Below the pieces are notes generated by a model that saw only the letters and a program-made list of their open reading frames with translations, had not been told where the DNA came from and made no database searches. This document shows, in pieces, positions 10,362 to 19,999 of a DNA stretch of 64,000 nucleotides (the first letter of the stretch is position 1; the number at the start of each line of letters is the position of its first letter). This DNA comes from Leishmania donovani (taxonomy: Eukaryota > Euglenozoa > Kinetoplastea > Trypanosomatida > Trypanosomatidae): positions 246,956 to 310,955 of the forward strand of contig NC_018240.1 in NCBI RefSeq assembly GCF_000227135.1, written 5' to 3'. Both the position numbers and the translations under genes were made by a program.

Positions 10362-11243
10362 CTACGGCATGTATTTGGGCTGCTGAGAGGCGCGGAGGCC
10401 GAAGAAGGCACCACGCAGCGAGTTCAGCGTCTCCTTCTGTTCATCCGTCAAGAGCCGCTTCTCCTTCTCTGTCATCTCGCGCGCCGTCACGCCGGAGGCG
10501 AGCTGCAGCACGTACTCGTACCACGACGCGTAGAAGATGGCCGCCGCCACCGCGTCGGCGTCCATGTGGCGCGCAAACTCTCCCTGGACGAAGCGGTTGC
10601 CGAACTCTTGTTGGTCTGGTGTGAGGAGGTAACGGAGGAAGTAGTCGTCCTTGTCCTCGGCCAGGCTGTTGTCGACCTCCGTGGCAGCGACGGCGGCGCC
10701 AGCCACGGAGATCTGCGAGGTTGCGTGCACCCCGGTGGCGGCGGACAAGGCCGCCTCCGACCCTTGCCTGCGCGCCGTGCGCAGCGACACCGCCACTGCC
10801 TTGTTGTGCAGGCGTAGAATGGTGCGGTAGAGGCGCACAAAAGCCAAGCGCCACTCAGGTGACATGTACGCCCACTCTTGCAGCTGGGACGGGTGCGGGA
10901 GGCCAGCGAGGGACAAGCGGAGGTACAGGTTTGTGTCGAGAGTGACGTTGTTCATGACAGTCGCCGACGCGGCCGCAGCTGCACTGTCGCACGTCTCTAC
11001 GGCTTTGTGTGCCTTCTCGCAAGCCAGTCGAGTCTTGGCAGCAGCACTGAAGGGACCGTAGCCTATCGGCCGCGCCACTGCGTCTACGCCGATGGCGCTC
11101 TCACCCGCGTCAATGCCCATGCCGCCGCTGCTCGCTGCACGAGATGCGCACACCTGCGCTGTGGCTACAAGAGCGCCGCAATGACGCCGAATAAGTGTGG
11201 AGGGGGATATGAGACCCGCGTATGAGGGCGGCGCCCTCCACAT
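10362..11243 (-). CDS. Mitochondrial LYR-motif protein, SDHAF3/ACN9 family
   Basis: 293 residues from the ATG at 11243. The frame extends upstream only to non-ATG codons. Residues 1-40 are Arg/Ser/Ala-rich with few acidic residues, like a mitochondrial presequence. The LYR triplet is at 138-140 inside VRLYRTILRLHNKA. After an insertion of about 55 residues, the second family hallmark appears at about 213-253: EFGNRFVQGEFARHM, then an aromatic WYEYVLQL helix. The C-terminal EKEKRLLTDEQKETLNSLR matches the family tail. SDHAF3 (yeast Sdh7/Acn9) proteins protect and mature the iron-sulfur subunit of succinate dehydrogenase in the matrix. The family is usually about 100-130 residues, so this copy carries an N-terminal extension of about 100 residues and an internal insertion. 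The family call comes from motif order and is fairly firm. The exact function is inferred. Confidence 0.78.
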   Translation of the reverse strand: MWRAPPSYAGLISPSTLIRRHCGALVATAQVCASRAASSGGMGIDAGESAIGVDAVARPIGYGPFSAAAKTRLACEKAHKAVETCDSAAAAASATVMNNVTLDTNLYLRLSLAGLPHPSQLQEWAYMSPEWRLAFVRLYRTILRLHNKAVAVSLRTARRQGSEAALSAATGVHATSQISVAGAAVAATEVDNSLAEDKDDYFLRYLLTPDQQEFGNRFVQGEFARHMDADAVAAAIFYASWYEYVLQLASGVTAREMTEKEKRLLTDEQKETLNSLRGAFFGLRASQQPKYMP

Positions 11244-12106
11244 CGCTACGATAAAGGGAGAGGAGGTGGATGGCGGGCGGCGGAGCTTCGTCTGGCGCGC
11301 TGGTGAAGAGGGCGGCGGTAACGTCGCGAGGGAGAGCAAAATGGCGGAGGAGGAAGCGCCTCATCATATGGTGAACGGGTAGCCGCATCCAACTGCCACG
11401 TCTGATCCGCACACACACACACACACATTCCGATGCAGCGCGCCAGGTGATGGTCCGCGTCGCGCAGACGGGAGAGAGTTGGCCGCATCGCGGAGACGTC
11501 TCTGAAACACTGTCTTGCTGGAGGGCGGGGCTTGCCATGCATGTGTTTGGATGGGGGAAGGGGGGGCAGTGGGGTGGGCGGGCAGCTCGCGCCGGACCCG
11601 CTTTTGTGCGCACGTGTGCATTAGAGGCGTTCCCTCAAGACCGTCGCAGAGAAGACATAAAGAGACGGGGGGGGGGGAAGCTGCAGCGACACAATAACAC
11701 ACACACACACATACACACAGACGCGGAGCTGATGCTCCTAATATACATCCTTGGCATCAGCTATTGCCATGCTTCGAATGGTCGGCTGCTGTTGGTGCCA
11801 TCATCGTGAGAAAGTCTCACACGAACAAGAGCAGCGACAGCGAGGACGATGATCATGACCACGCACAAGGGAGAAAGGGAAAGGGCAGGTGCACGGCTGC
11901 GGCTGGAAGCGGGCCGCAGAAGGGCAACCTCAGCGCAAGAGCACGCACATATACACGACACGACACGTGCCACCGGTGGGGGTGTGGGGCAGGGGAGAAG
12001 GTTTCCCAGAAATACTGGGCGGGGGGGCATGGCACCAACGGCACCTGCGATACCACTAGATCATACTTGACCGCGGTCTGACCCTTTCCCCCCACGCGCG
12101 TCCATT
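11244..12106. other. Spacer, no gene seen
   Basis: Contains (AC)n at 11411-11427 and 11697-11710 and a G run near 11669-11677. Purine-rich plus-strand stretches read as pyrimidine tracts in the sense RNA, as expected for a trans-splice acceptor region ahead of the SDHAF3-like gene. Confidence 0.7.
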
Positions 12107-15100
12107 TTACATGGCTACCGCTCCGGCGCCTTCGCTGCGGTCCGTGGTGGTGCGGCCGAGCGTCCTTGAAAAGTGCCCCATAGTAGCCATGCTAGAGTGG
12201 CCCTGCATCGCGCCGCCCAGCGCGTTGCCGCCCACGTCAACACCCATGGCATTGCTGCCACCAGCGGCATCGCCGGTCAGCAGTGCGAGTCGATTGCGCT
12301 GCGTCTGCGGCGTTGGATAGCCCTCCATGATATCGATCTCCTTCTCCTGCCACAAGCGATACGTGCTCTTCGCGTTTTCGGCGCGTTCTCGCTGCACCTT
12401 CACACGCTCCTGAAGCAGCGCCGCCCGCTCCTTCGCCAGGACGTTGATGCGACCTGCGACTGGCAGTGCTGCTAGCCGCGGGGTCAGGCAAGCTTCGGCG
12501 AGGGCCGCGACAGAGCGATTGGTGTAGACGCGCTGCAGATACGCGTTCCACATGAGTCGCAGGTTGTACCGTGCGAGTCGCTTGCACAGCTGCATCTCCG
12601 TGTCGTACGCGTGGCGAACGGCGAAGACGACCTCCGTGTGGCTCATGGGGTTCAGCGCCAGCGCCGCACAAAGGTGCTGCAGAGGCTTGCCGGCCGACGG
12701 ACGTGTGCTATCAGGCAAGACTATCTGGCGCAGAATGTAGCGGTGCAGTGCGCCGTACAGCTGGGCGAAAACGTTGAGCGAATCGCGCAGGCGGATCACC
12801 TCGCCGGCACCGTAGCGAAGGTGGATGATGTGGGCAAGAGGGTCGGTGGTGTTGCGCAGCTTCAGCGGCCATGGGTGATAGCCGCAGCAGTACTCGTTCG
12901 TGAGCATCGGCATGAACAGCGCGCCGGCCGACTCGACCATCTCCCGCGAGGCGCTGACGACGTTGGTGAGGATCAGGTTCTCGCTGAGCGTCTTATCCGC
13001 AAGAACGGAGCGACGGAGCAGGCTCTGCGCCGTGTTCTGTATGACCGTCTTAAAGAAATGAATCTGCTCCGTAATGTACATGCGCATCTGCTGCAGCTCC
13101 GTGCGGAGGTCGGAGACGTGTTGCTGAAGGATGGCGCGAACCCGCGTCGTGTCTGTCAGTGCCTGCAGCCGTTGCACCTCGTGCTTCTGCTCCGCGATGA
13201 GGTATTTATGCTCAGCGGTGCGCATGATCATGCTCTTCTTCACCGCGTACTGCCGCTCGTCGTACTTGTTGCGCAGCTCATCGAGCTGCCGTTTCTCATC
13301 CTTGCTAAAAGCGTTTTTGACCGCCTCAACGTCCGCGTGCCCGCTGCGCACCATCTGCAGCGTGTGCGAGGGCAGCACCGCATCCTCCTCGACGGCAAGC
13401 AGCACCAGGTCTAGAAGACTTTGTACCGCCTCCAGGTCGTTTGGCTGCTGGCCATCCGCCGTCACTCCAGTAGCAACGCAGCTGCCGACGACGGTGAAGG
13501 AAGAGATACCTGTAGCAGAGACACTTACTCCCGGCGGAGCGGCTGAGAGGCTCGCGCCGAGAGAGGTGCATCCGCCGCTCGTGTGCCGCTGCATCGTCGC
13601 CAATCGCCCACGACCACAACCGCTGGTACCGCCGTAAACACTCCCAATACTTTCGCTGAAGCTCATACGGTGTGTTAAAGGCCGCTGCGAATATCGGCGG
13701 TGCTGCTGCCCATGCACATCTGCAGATAGTGATAGCGTCATGGGCGACACGGTACTCGCGCCCAGCTGCTTGTACATGCGCGTGGTGGCGCCGAAGACGG
13801 AGGCGTTGGGGCCCTCGCTATGCGCGTCGTTGGCGCCAGAGGAGACCATCACCCCGCGGAGGGGCTGGGGCGGCGAGTGCTGTTGCTGTTGCAGCAGCTG
13901 CACCCGCCCTGATGCCAAGCGCAACTGGGAGCGGAGCATGGTGCACTCCCGCACGAGTGTCTCTCGCAAGTACTGCAGCACGCGCTTCTTCTTCTCGGTG
14001 TACTGCAGCTCCTCGCACAGCTGATCAGCAAGGGCGCTGCGGTGCATCTGCGCATCAGCCAGCTGCACCTCAAGCGCCTCCATCCGCTGCTGCAATGCCG
14101 CGTAGTCGGCTTTCGGCACCGTGGTTAGATTGTTTTCCTCGGTCACGGTGCCAACGCTCACAAGGCGCGTCGCGCGATGAGCAGCCTCAAACACCGGTGG
14201 CGGCGCCACCGATGCCACGGCAGACTCCATCATCGCCGTGACTGAGTTCTGTGCGGATACAGCATCACTTATGGATGCGGAGCTTCCACCTCCAGCACCG
14301 CTGCCCCCTTTCATGTGATCCCGCAGCAACTGATGCTGGTGCTGACGGTCGCCGTATCCAGCCGCGGCCCCGCTCTGCAGCGTCGCATCGTTGAGCCGTG
14401 ACGACTTGCCGTAGCCAGACGGCAGCTGCACACCACCACTCATCGCACCTGTGCCGACTGTGAGGGCGCCAAGTGGCGCGGCGCCGCCGGGATTGAAGCT
14501 CCTCGACGCGTTGACGATAGCGGGAAGTGATACGGCGGCAGTCGGAGCGGCCACTGCTGAAGCGCGCACGGACTCGCTCTGTACGGCACCTCCGCCCAAG
14601 ATCTGCCCGTGTATCGCGCCGGTGACAGGGTTCTCCACGTAGCCGGCGCGAGGCAGCAACACCGGCTTCTGGCGAAGCTTCTGATACACAAGCGCCATGT
14701 CCTGCTGGGCGGCCCCTGCCACTGCCGCCGTGTCTTGGCTCACGCTGTACTGCGAGTAGAGCGGAATTTCCTTCAGAAGCCGGTCCAGCAACGCGCGCGA
14801 CTCGAAGGAGAAGACGATGCAGTCCTTAAGCGATCCACCCTCGGCGAGTGACATCTTCTTCTGCAAGGTGTCCAACACATGCTGAATGACGAGCCGCAAT
14901 GGGAGGGGGCAGGGCTGCGCGGCGATGTCGCGCTCCAGCCTGCTCTCCTCCGCCGCCGGTGCCGCAGCACCCGACGCATCGCTCATGTCCATCGCCGCCG
15001 GTGCGGCAATGCCGCCCACGGCGCCGGAGGTGCGTGAGCTGACGTCCACCTTAAATTGAATCAGCCGCGAAGAACTTCTACCGCCGGCGCGTGCTGAGAT

Positions 15101-15817
15101 GGGGGTTTCGCCCCGTGGCCCCGGTGAGTCGTACTCAGGTACCTTGGTGGTATTTGTGCTCACGTGGCAGCCTGTGAAAAGGCGGGGGCTTGGCCGACTA
15201 ACGGTGTTCGCCTCGCTCTCACAGGGGACTGGGTGAATGGGAGAGGAGGAGGTCGAGGCCGGCGGGCGGGACGGCGAGGTGCGGCAACGATGCTTTGTGG
15301 TTCGCTGAGGCGCCGTGTCCGCTGCCTTCAGCTCCTGCTGGTCCTCCTCATACGCCATCTGCAGGTCCACGCCGTACTGCTCCGCCAGAGAAGCGCGGGA
15401 CACTTCAGCGTAGTTCATCTGACGCTGCAGCCGCCGCATGATGCGGCTGTAGACGTCTTGCAAGTTTGCGTGCACTGCCTCGCCGTTGGCGGTGAGAGGC
15501 TCCGCGCCGCGCCGCTGCTCTACCGCGCTCCCGCTACCCGCGAAGGCGCGCTGCGCCGGTCGACTTTGCTGCAGTTCGCCTGCCGCTCCGTCGGGGCCCC
15601 GCCCGCTGCGAGGGGAGCTGATAGGCGCAAGACGAGAGCCGACGTAGTTGGCGGTCGACGAGCCAGGGGCTTCCGTGTTGCGCTCAAATAGGCTGTACGG
15701 CGTCCGCTCCGGCAGGGAGGTGGTGGCTTGCAGCGTGTTCATGTTGTTCACGTACACCCGCTGTCCGGCGCTGCTCGGGCGCTCGCAGCCGTTGTCTTCG
15801 ACGAAGGTACGCGACAT
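12107..15817 (-). CDS. Hypothetical coiled-coil protein, 1236 residues
   Basis: Full-length frame from ATG 15817 to TAA 12107. Low-complexity Ser/Ala/Gly segments alternate with predicted helices. These are a helix near 112-165 (LQDVYSRIMRRLQRQM), an ordered block near 300-358 (LRLVIQHVLDTLQKKM, then FESRALLDRLLKEIPLYSQY), a strong coiled coil at about 566-642 and a long helical domain at about 793-1060. The last includes YDERQYAVKKSMIMRTAEHK and a Cys/Tyr-containing block NEYCCGYHPWPLKLRN. A terminal charged helix near 1165-1210 (ERAALLQERVKVQRERAENA) ends the ordered part. No enzymatic motif is visible and I do not recognise a family. The domain layout suits a structural or scaffold protein of the cytoskeleton, which is inference only. 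Confidence 0.88.
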   Translation of the reverse strand: MSRTFVEDNGCERPSSAGQRVYVNNMNTLQATTSLPERTPYSLFERNTEAPGSSTANYVGSRLAPISSPRSGRGPDGAAGELQQSRPAQRAFAGSGSAVEQRRGAEPLTANGEAVHANLQDVYSRIMRRLQRQMNYAEVSRASLAEQYGVDLQMAYEEDQQELKAADTAPQRTTKHRCRTSPSRPPASTSSSPIHPVPCESEANTVSRPSPRLFTGCHVSTNTTKVPEYDSPGPRGETPISARAGGRSSSRLIQFKVDVSSRTSGAVGGIAAPAAMDMSDASGAAAPAAEESRLERDIAAQPCPLPLRLVIQHVLDTLQKKMSLAEGGSLKDCIVFSFESRALLDRLLKEIPLYSQYSVSQDTAAVAGAAQQDMALVYQKLRQKPVLLPRAGYVENPVTGAIHGQILGGGAVQSESVRASAVAAPTAAVSLPAIVNASRSFNPGGAAPLGALTVGTGAMSGGVQLPSGYGKSSRLNDATLQSGAAAGYGDRQHQHQLLRDHMKGGSGAGGGSSASISDAVSAQNSVTAMMESAVASVAPPPVFEAAHRATRLVSVGTVTEENNLTTVPKADYAALQQRMEALEVQLADAQMHRSALADQLCEELQYTEKKKRVLQYLRETLVRECTMLRSQLRLASGRVQLLQQQQHSPPQPLRGVMVSSGANDAHSEGPNASVFGATTRMYKQLGASTVSPMTLSLSADVHGQQHRRYSQRPLTHRMSFSESIGSVYGGTSGCGRGRLATMQRHTSGGCTSLGASLSAAPPGVSVSATGISSFTVVGSCVATGVTADGQQPNDLEAVQSLLDLVLLAVEEDAVLPSHTLQMVRSGHADVEAVKNAFSKDEKRQLDELRNKYDERQYAVKKSMIMRTAEHKYLIAEQKHEVQRLQALTDTTRVRAILQQHVSDLRTELQQMRMYITEQIHFFKTVIQNTAQSLLRRSVLADKTLSENLILTNVVSASREMVESAGALFMPMLTNEYCCGYHPWPLKLRNTTDPLAHIIHLRYGAGEVIRLRDSLNVFAQLYGALHRYILRQIVLPDSTRPSAGKPLQHLCAALALNPMSHTEVVFAVRHAYDTEMQLCKRLARYNLRLMWNAYLQRVYTNRSVAALAEACLTPRLAALPVAGRINVLAKERAALLQERVKVQRERAENAKSTYRLWQEKEIDIMEGYPTPQTQRNRLALLTGDAAGGSNAMGVDVGGNALGGAMQGHSSMATMGHFSRTLGRTTTDRSEGAGAVAM

Positions 15818-16185
15818 CGAGAAAAGAGACAGGGAAGGGTGCGGCGAGGCGGAGGCGCCACAACGAGGGACGCACGCGCACCCTCACACTCACGCCCAAG
15901 TGATCACTCAGAGGTGCGATCAGAGGGGTGGCGGCGGCGGTGGTGGTGCTGGTGGTGTGCCCCCGCTTGTTAGAAGGCGTGCACTCCACAAGACGACCTC
16001 TACGTGCGTCTTGAAGAAAACAAAGATATGCTCGTGCGTGTGTGCGCTCGAGTACGCGTGCATGCGTACATGGTCGATGCTAGGAGTTGTGTGTGTGTGT
16101 AGGGGGGTAGGCAGGCAGGTGGTAGACGAGTAAGTCGTTGGAAGCACAAGAAGACAACCATTACGATGAGCTCTGCAGTAGAAGC

Positions 16186-16205
16186 GTGTGTGTGTGTGTG
16201 TGTGG
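16186..16205. repeat. (GT)10 microsatellite
   Basis: Perfect GT run. It is one of the minority of dinucleotide arrays here that read as (AC)n in the sense RNA. Confidence 0.95.
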
Positions 16206-16371
16206 CACAGAAGGGGCCATACGTAGTTGTGTTCCTGCGTGTGCATGTGTCGGTACATGTCATGTGCCGTGTGTGCATGCATGTGTGTCAGATGTCTGTG
16301 CTGACTCGTTTGCATCTCCGTGGCGGCCGGCCCGCCTCACATGCATCGCCCATTGCTTTTCCCGCACGAAA

Positions 16372-16397
16372 ACACACACACACACACACACACACAC
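16372..16397. repeat. (AC)13 microsatellite
   Basis: Perfect AC run just 3' of the stop codon of the gene ending at 16502, so it lies about 100 bases into that gene's 3' untranslated region. Confidence 0.95.
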
Positions 16398-16501
16398 TCG
16401 ACACATGTGCCAATGAAACGGCAGAAAAAAAACGAGCGCAGCACACACACGACATGCTGATACCTACCCACGCATCGAGATCAGCGTTGCCCGCTCCATC
16501 A

Positions 16502-19500
16502 CTAGCGGGGCGCAGGATCTGCCGGGGGTAGGGAGTACCCATTGAGGGGTTCCTCCGTGAAGCACTCGCCGGTTGTGAGATTGGTGACCGCGGTATCACC
16601 TGCCGCTGCCGCACCAACACTCGCCACTGGAGACTCCGCAGCATTCTCGTGGAAGGAGGCGACGGAGCTAAAGCTCGCAGCATCTGCCTCGTCCGTCACA
16701 GTCGCCACCTCGAAGACATCGACAGTGGCCGTGTTGGCATTGCCTAGGTTGTTCATGTTCGGCACTGACGGCAGCGGAGAGGGCGAAAAGATCAGCCGCT
16801 TAATCGGCAGAGGAGCGCATGCAGCGCTGACGTCGGCGTCGCCCACCGGGAACAGCTCCACCGCGATGGCCAAGTTCTGTGGCGCCGCACCGTCGGAACG
16901 AGGACTTGGAGGCGCTTCATCTTCGACATTGCCAAGGTGAGCCCCATTCGCTACTACTCGTGGTGGCGGTGGTGGGCCTTGAGAGGCGGCTGCCAGGTAA
17001 GCGCGATCGCCCGCAGTTGCCATGAGCCCAGCGGCGGTTTTGGCCGTGCTCGATGGAAAATGTCGCTCCGCGTTCTCTTCCACGATGTATGCGACGGAGG
17101 AGCTGCTGCTGTCGGCGCTGCAGCTGACATTCTGCTTGCCGCTGGTGCTTGCCGCAGTTGTTCTGGAGTCGAGGTCGCTACTTGCATTCTGCGATATGGC
17201 CTCCTCGGCAGACTCCTCGAGCGGCGACAGCAGCAGGCAGGAGTTAGCGCTGGTGGAGTGGCTGTGCGCATGGCGCGTCATGAACGGGATGTGCTCGGCG
17301 TACTTCTCCTCCTCACCCACCACGGCAGCTGCATTCCGTAGCTGCTGCAACAACGCCGAGGGCCGGACGTGCGGCGGAGAGCGCAGCTCGAACTGCTTTG
17401 CCGATGGGCGTGGGGCGGATGCAGGCACAGAAGCTGGCGCCTTCGGAGCATCCGCGGCGGCAGACGAGGTGGTCACTGCCCCCGCGACGCTGCTGTCATG
17501 TAAGACGACCGGCGGCAGGTGGCTTGCAGGCAGCCGACGCGCTGGTAACCGTGACGCGTGCGACGCTGCTGCCGAGTAGCGTGCGGCACTTACTCGGCTG
17601 TGCGTGGCGCTGTTCATCTCCCACACCGGCTGCCGCCTCTGTGAAGGGGACGACGACGCGTACGTGTTTAAGATGACCATGGCAGTGGCAGTGGTGGACG
17701 CGGAAGGTTGTGCTTCGGTGGGCGTGCCTTCCCATTCGTAGTCGCGCCCTCCATTGCGCGCTGGCGGTATCTGTGCCGCTGGGCTCATGGCCACTTCGCT
17801 GCTCGTTTCTGTGTGAGCGGGGACGGCGAAAGCCGAGGGAAACGACAGCGAGGGTGTCGGGGAAGGGGAGTTGGCGGGGCCCGCAACGCCGTCGGTGTCG
17901 CTTGTTCGAGTGCTTGCCCTCGCTGCTGCTCTTGGGGCAGGGGGCCGCACTGTTTCGGCCCCCTGTTCACCGGCTACGACCCCGATCTTGGTGATGAGCG
18001 AATGCCGCCTGCTCTCCCACTCGAGCTCACGCAGGCGCTCGTAGTGGTCGCGCAAGACGCGCATGAGGCGACAGCCATGCGCCATGACGATGCGCAGCCG
18101 CGCCTCGCCTTCTTCGTGCGCGAGGGCTGTCCAGCGCACTTGTGATGTACGGCGTGCAATAACGGCAGCTACATAGGAAGGCAAGGTAGATGGAGGCAGT
18201 CGAGAACGCGTCGTCGGGGAAGCTGTCTGCAGCGCCATGGGCTGTGCCGGAGACGCATGATCACTGGACGGATCCGACAGTGAGCTGAGAGCGTCCATCG
18301 ACCCCGCGAATCCGGTGGGCGGTGCGACCCCTGTCTTTACTCCCACCGACACTGTTGCCCCCGTGGCCTGCCACCCCAGCTTGCGGTTCCACTGAGACAG
18401 AGGGGCGGCGGCAGACACATCTGCTGTCATCGCCGAGTACGAGCGATGGCGCAGCGGCGACACGACGGCGGCGCTCCTGTCTGCGCGGGGGTAGATGTAG
18501 ACACGCTCTGACGCCGGTGGGGCGGGGTACACCAAAACACCACCTGCAGCAGCTGGTGTTGCTGCCGTTGCAAACGGTGTGTCTCCGGCGCTTCGACTGC
18601 GCCGCTGCGAGCGTGACGGCGATGCTGCAGAGGTGACGAAGATGGACGATGGTGCCACGCCCTCGCTGTGGCCAAGTCCATAGCCGCTGCACCGTGCGCT
18701 GCTACGGCGCGCGCCATCACGAAGCGCCATGCCCGAGCTCTGCTGCGTGTGCGCTTCGTGGGACATGCGGCGACGGCGGTGCGCCGATACCTGATTCGCT
18801 TCAGCGCTCGCAGTGCTGGAGGCGGAGTCTGACCGCGTAGACAAGGGACTGGCCCTACTCGAGCTGGGATGACCGCCACGGTGAAAGCGATGCCGACCGC
18901 TTCCGTCGTTGTCGTTGTTACTAACGGTGGTCACCGCCGTCGCCGACAGCACCTCGCGAACCTGACGCATGCCGAGTATAATCACTTCCACGCTCCGCGC
19001 CGCCCCTTCTAGTACAGCGCGCCGGAGATGCGCGTCAGCACCCATGTCACTCCCAACGCAAACGCCCTCGCCGTCCCTGGCATCTCGTTCCATCCGTGCG
19101 TTACTATACTGCCTGGGTCGATGGGGGGAGGCGTAGAGCAGGCCGCTTTCCCACAGATCGCGGCGGTCGCGCGTGCTCGTGTCGTGGCGCTCCTCAGCGT
19201 CGTCCTTCAACAAGTACGGAATCCACTGGATGGCGGGGGTGAGGCAGTGCCAGTTGGTTGCAGTCGAACAAAATGCAGCGTCGGTGCGCAAGGCGCCGCC
19301 GACTTTCTGATCAGCCGCATCCAGGCAGCGCTTCAGCGTCGAAGCATCGGCGCCGCTGGCGCAGTGGCGCGATCGGCCCTCGCAGGGATCTGAGAGGGAT
19401 GCCGACGGTGCGCGTCGTTGCTCACGGCAGCGCAAGAGCGCATGCTCGGCTTCGGCGTGCAGGCCCGCGAAGCGGAGCTCCTCCGTGAGGTACGACTTCG

Positions 19501-19999
19501 ACGCCGCTTTTGCCACTGCCGAGCCGGAGCGGCAGCGGCACCGCGGCTGCAAAGGCGAGAACGACCGACGACGGTGGTGGTGACGGCGATCAATGTGCGC
19601 GCGCTCGCCCAGTTTAGATGCTGCCGCCGCCGCTGCAGCGTCGCTGATGTTGAAAGGTACCTGCGCTTCTGTGAGGTCTGCCATCACCTCACGCCACTGC
19701 AGCGTGAGGCCAGCGAGAAGGCGCGCCAGAAACCGCGTTGTCTCACACTGTTGGCGCAGCGCCGACGCCGCGGCGTCAGCCGAAACTGAAGATGCAGCGC
19801 GGCCACCACGTCTGGCGTGCTCTCGATCTTTGCAAGGCCGGCCGCCGACCCGTGCAGCCGAGCCTTGCCGCTGCTGTGAGCGGCAGCCATGGCGTTCACG
19901 CTCGAGCGGTGCATCTTGCGTGTATGACGGCGCTCGCGAGTCGCCGCGCGAGAAGGGCTTCGAGCGGCGACCAGTGGGCCTCCATCTACAGGCATCCAT
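16502..19999 (-). CDS. Hypothetical Ser/Ala-rich protein, 1165 residues
   Basis: Frame runs from ATG 19999 to TAG 16502. Most of it is Ser/Ala/Pro/Thr-rich and probably disordered. Ordered helical islands sit at about 80-129 (TRFLARLLAGLTLQWREVMA), around 335-365 (RSVEVIILGMRQVREVL), and at about 605-680 (YVAAVIARRTSQVRWTALAH, then MRVLRDHYERLRELEWESRR). The first island spans the next in-frame ATG at 19684, which favours the upstream start; the first 80 residues are basic and less certain. I recognise no family and see no catalytic motif, signal peptide or membrane segment. Confidence 0.85.
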   Translation of the reverse strand: MDACRWRPTGRRSKPFSRGDSRAPSYTQDAPLERERHGCRSQQRQGSAARVGGRPCKDREHARRGGRAASSVSADAAASALRQQCETTRFLARLLAGLTLQWREVMADLTEAQVPFNISDAAAAAAASKLGERAHIDRRHHHRRRSFSPLQPRCRCRSGSAVAKAASKSYLTEELRFAGLHAEAEHALLRCREQRRAPSASLSDPCEGRSRHCASGADASTLKRCLDAADQKVGGALRTDAAFCSTATNWHCLTPAIQWIPYLLKDDAEERHDTSTRDRRDLWESGLLYASPHRPRQYSNARMERDARDGEGVCVGSDMGADAHLRRAVLEGAARSVEVIILGMRQVREVLSATAVTTVSNNDNDGSGRHRFHRGGHPSSSRASPLSTRSDSASSTASAEANQVSAHRRRRMSHEAHTQQSSGMALRDGARRSSARCSGYGLGHSEGVAPSSIFVTSAASPSRSQRRSRSAGDTPFATAATPAAAGGVLVYPAPPASERVYIYPRADRSAAVVSPLRHRSYSAMTADVSAAAPLSQWNRKLGWQATGATVSVGVKTGVAPPTGFAGSMDALSSLSDPSSDHASPAQPMALQTASPTTRSRLPPSTLPSYVAAVIARRTSQVRWTALAHEEGEARLRIVMAHGCRLMRVLRDHYERLRELEWESRRHSLITKIGVVAGEQGAETVRPPAPRAAARASTRTSDTDGVAGPANSPSPTPSLSFPSAFAVPAHTETSSEVAMSPAAQIPPARNGGRDYEWEGTPTEAQPSASTTATAMVILNTYASSSPSQRRQPVWEMNSATHSRVSAARYSAAASHASRLPARRLPASHLPPVVLHDSSVAGAVTTSSAAADAPKAPASVPASAPRPSAKQFELRSPPHVRPSALLQQLRNAAAVVGEEEKYAEHIPFMTRHAHSHSTSANSCLLLSPLEESAEEAISQNASSDLDSRTTAASTSGKQNVSCSADSSSSSVAYIVEENAERHFPSSTAKTAAGLMATAGDRAYLAAASQGPPPPPRVVANGAHLGNVEDEAPPSPRSDGAAPQNLAIAVELFPVGDADVSAACAPLPIKRLIFSPSPLPSVPNMNNLGNANTATVDVFEVATVTDEADAASFSSVASFHENAAESPVASVGAAAAGDTAVTNLTTGECFTEEPLNGYSLPPADPAPR

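Larger units (their letters stand above)
15818..16501. other. Spacer, no gene seen
   Basis: Holds a near-palindrome around 16052-16069 (GTACGCGTGCATGCGTAC, with two G/T-type mismatches), a (GT)10 run at 16186-16205 and a (CA)n run at 16372-16397. No supported open frame. Confidence 0.7.

Noticed and set aside
12611..13414. Plus-strand frame of 267 codons with Leu/Val/His-rich sequence
   Set aside because: Mirror of the helical C-terminal domain of the minus-strand gene at 12107-15817.
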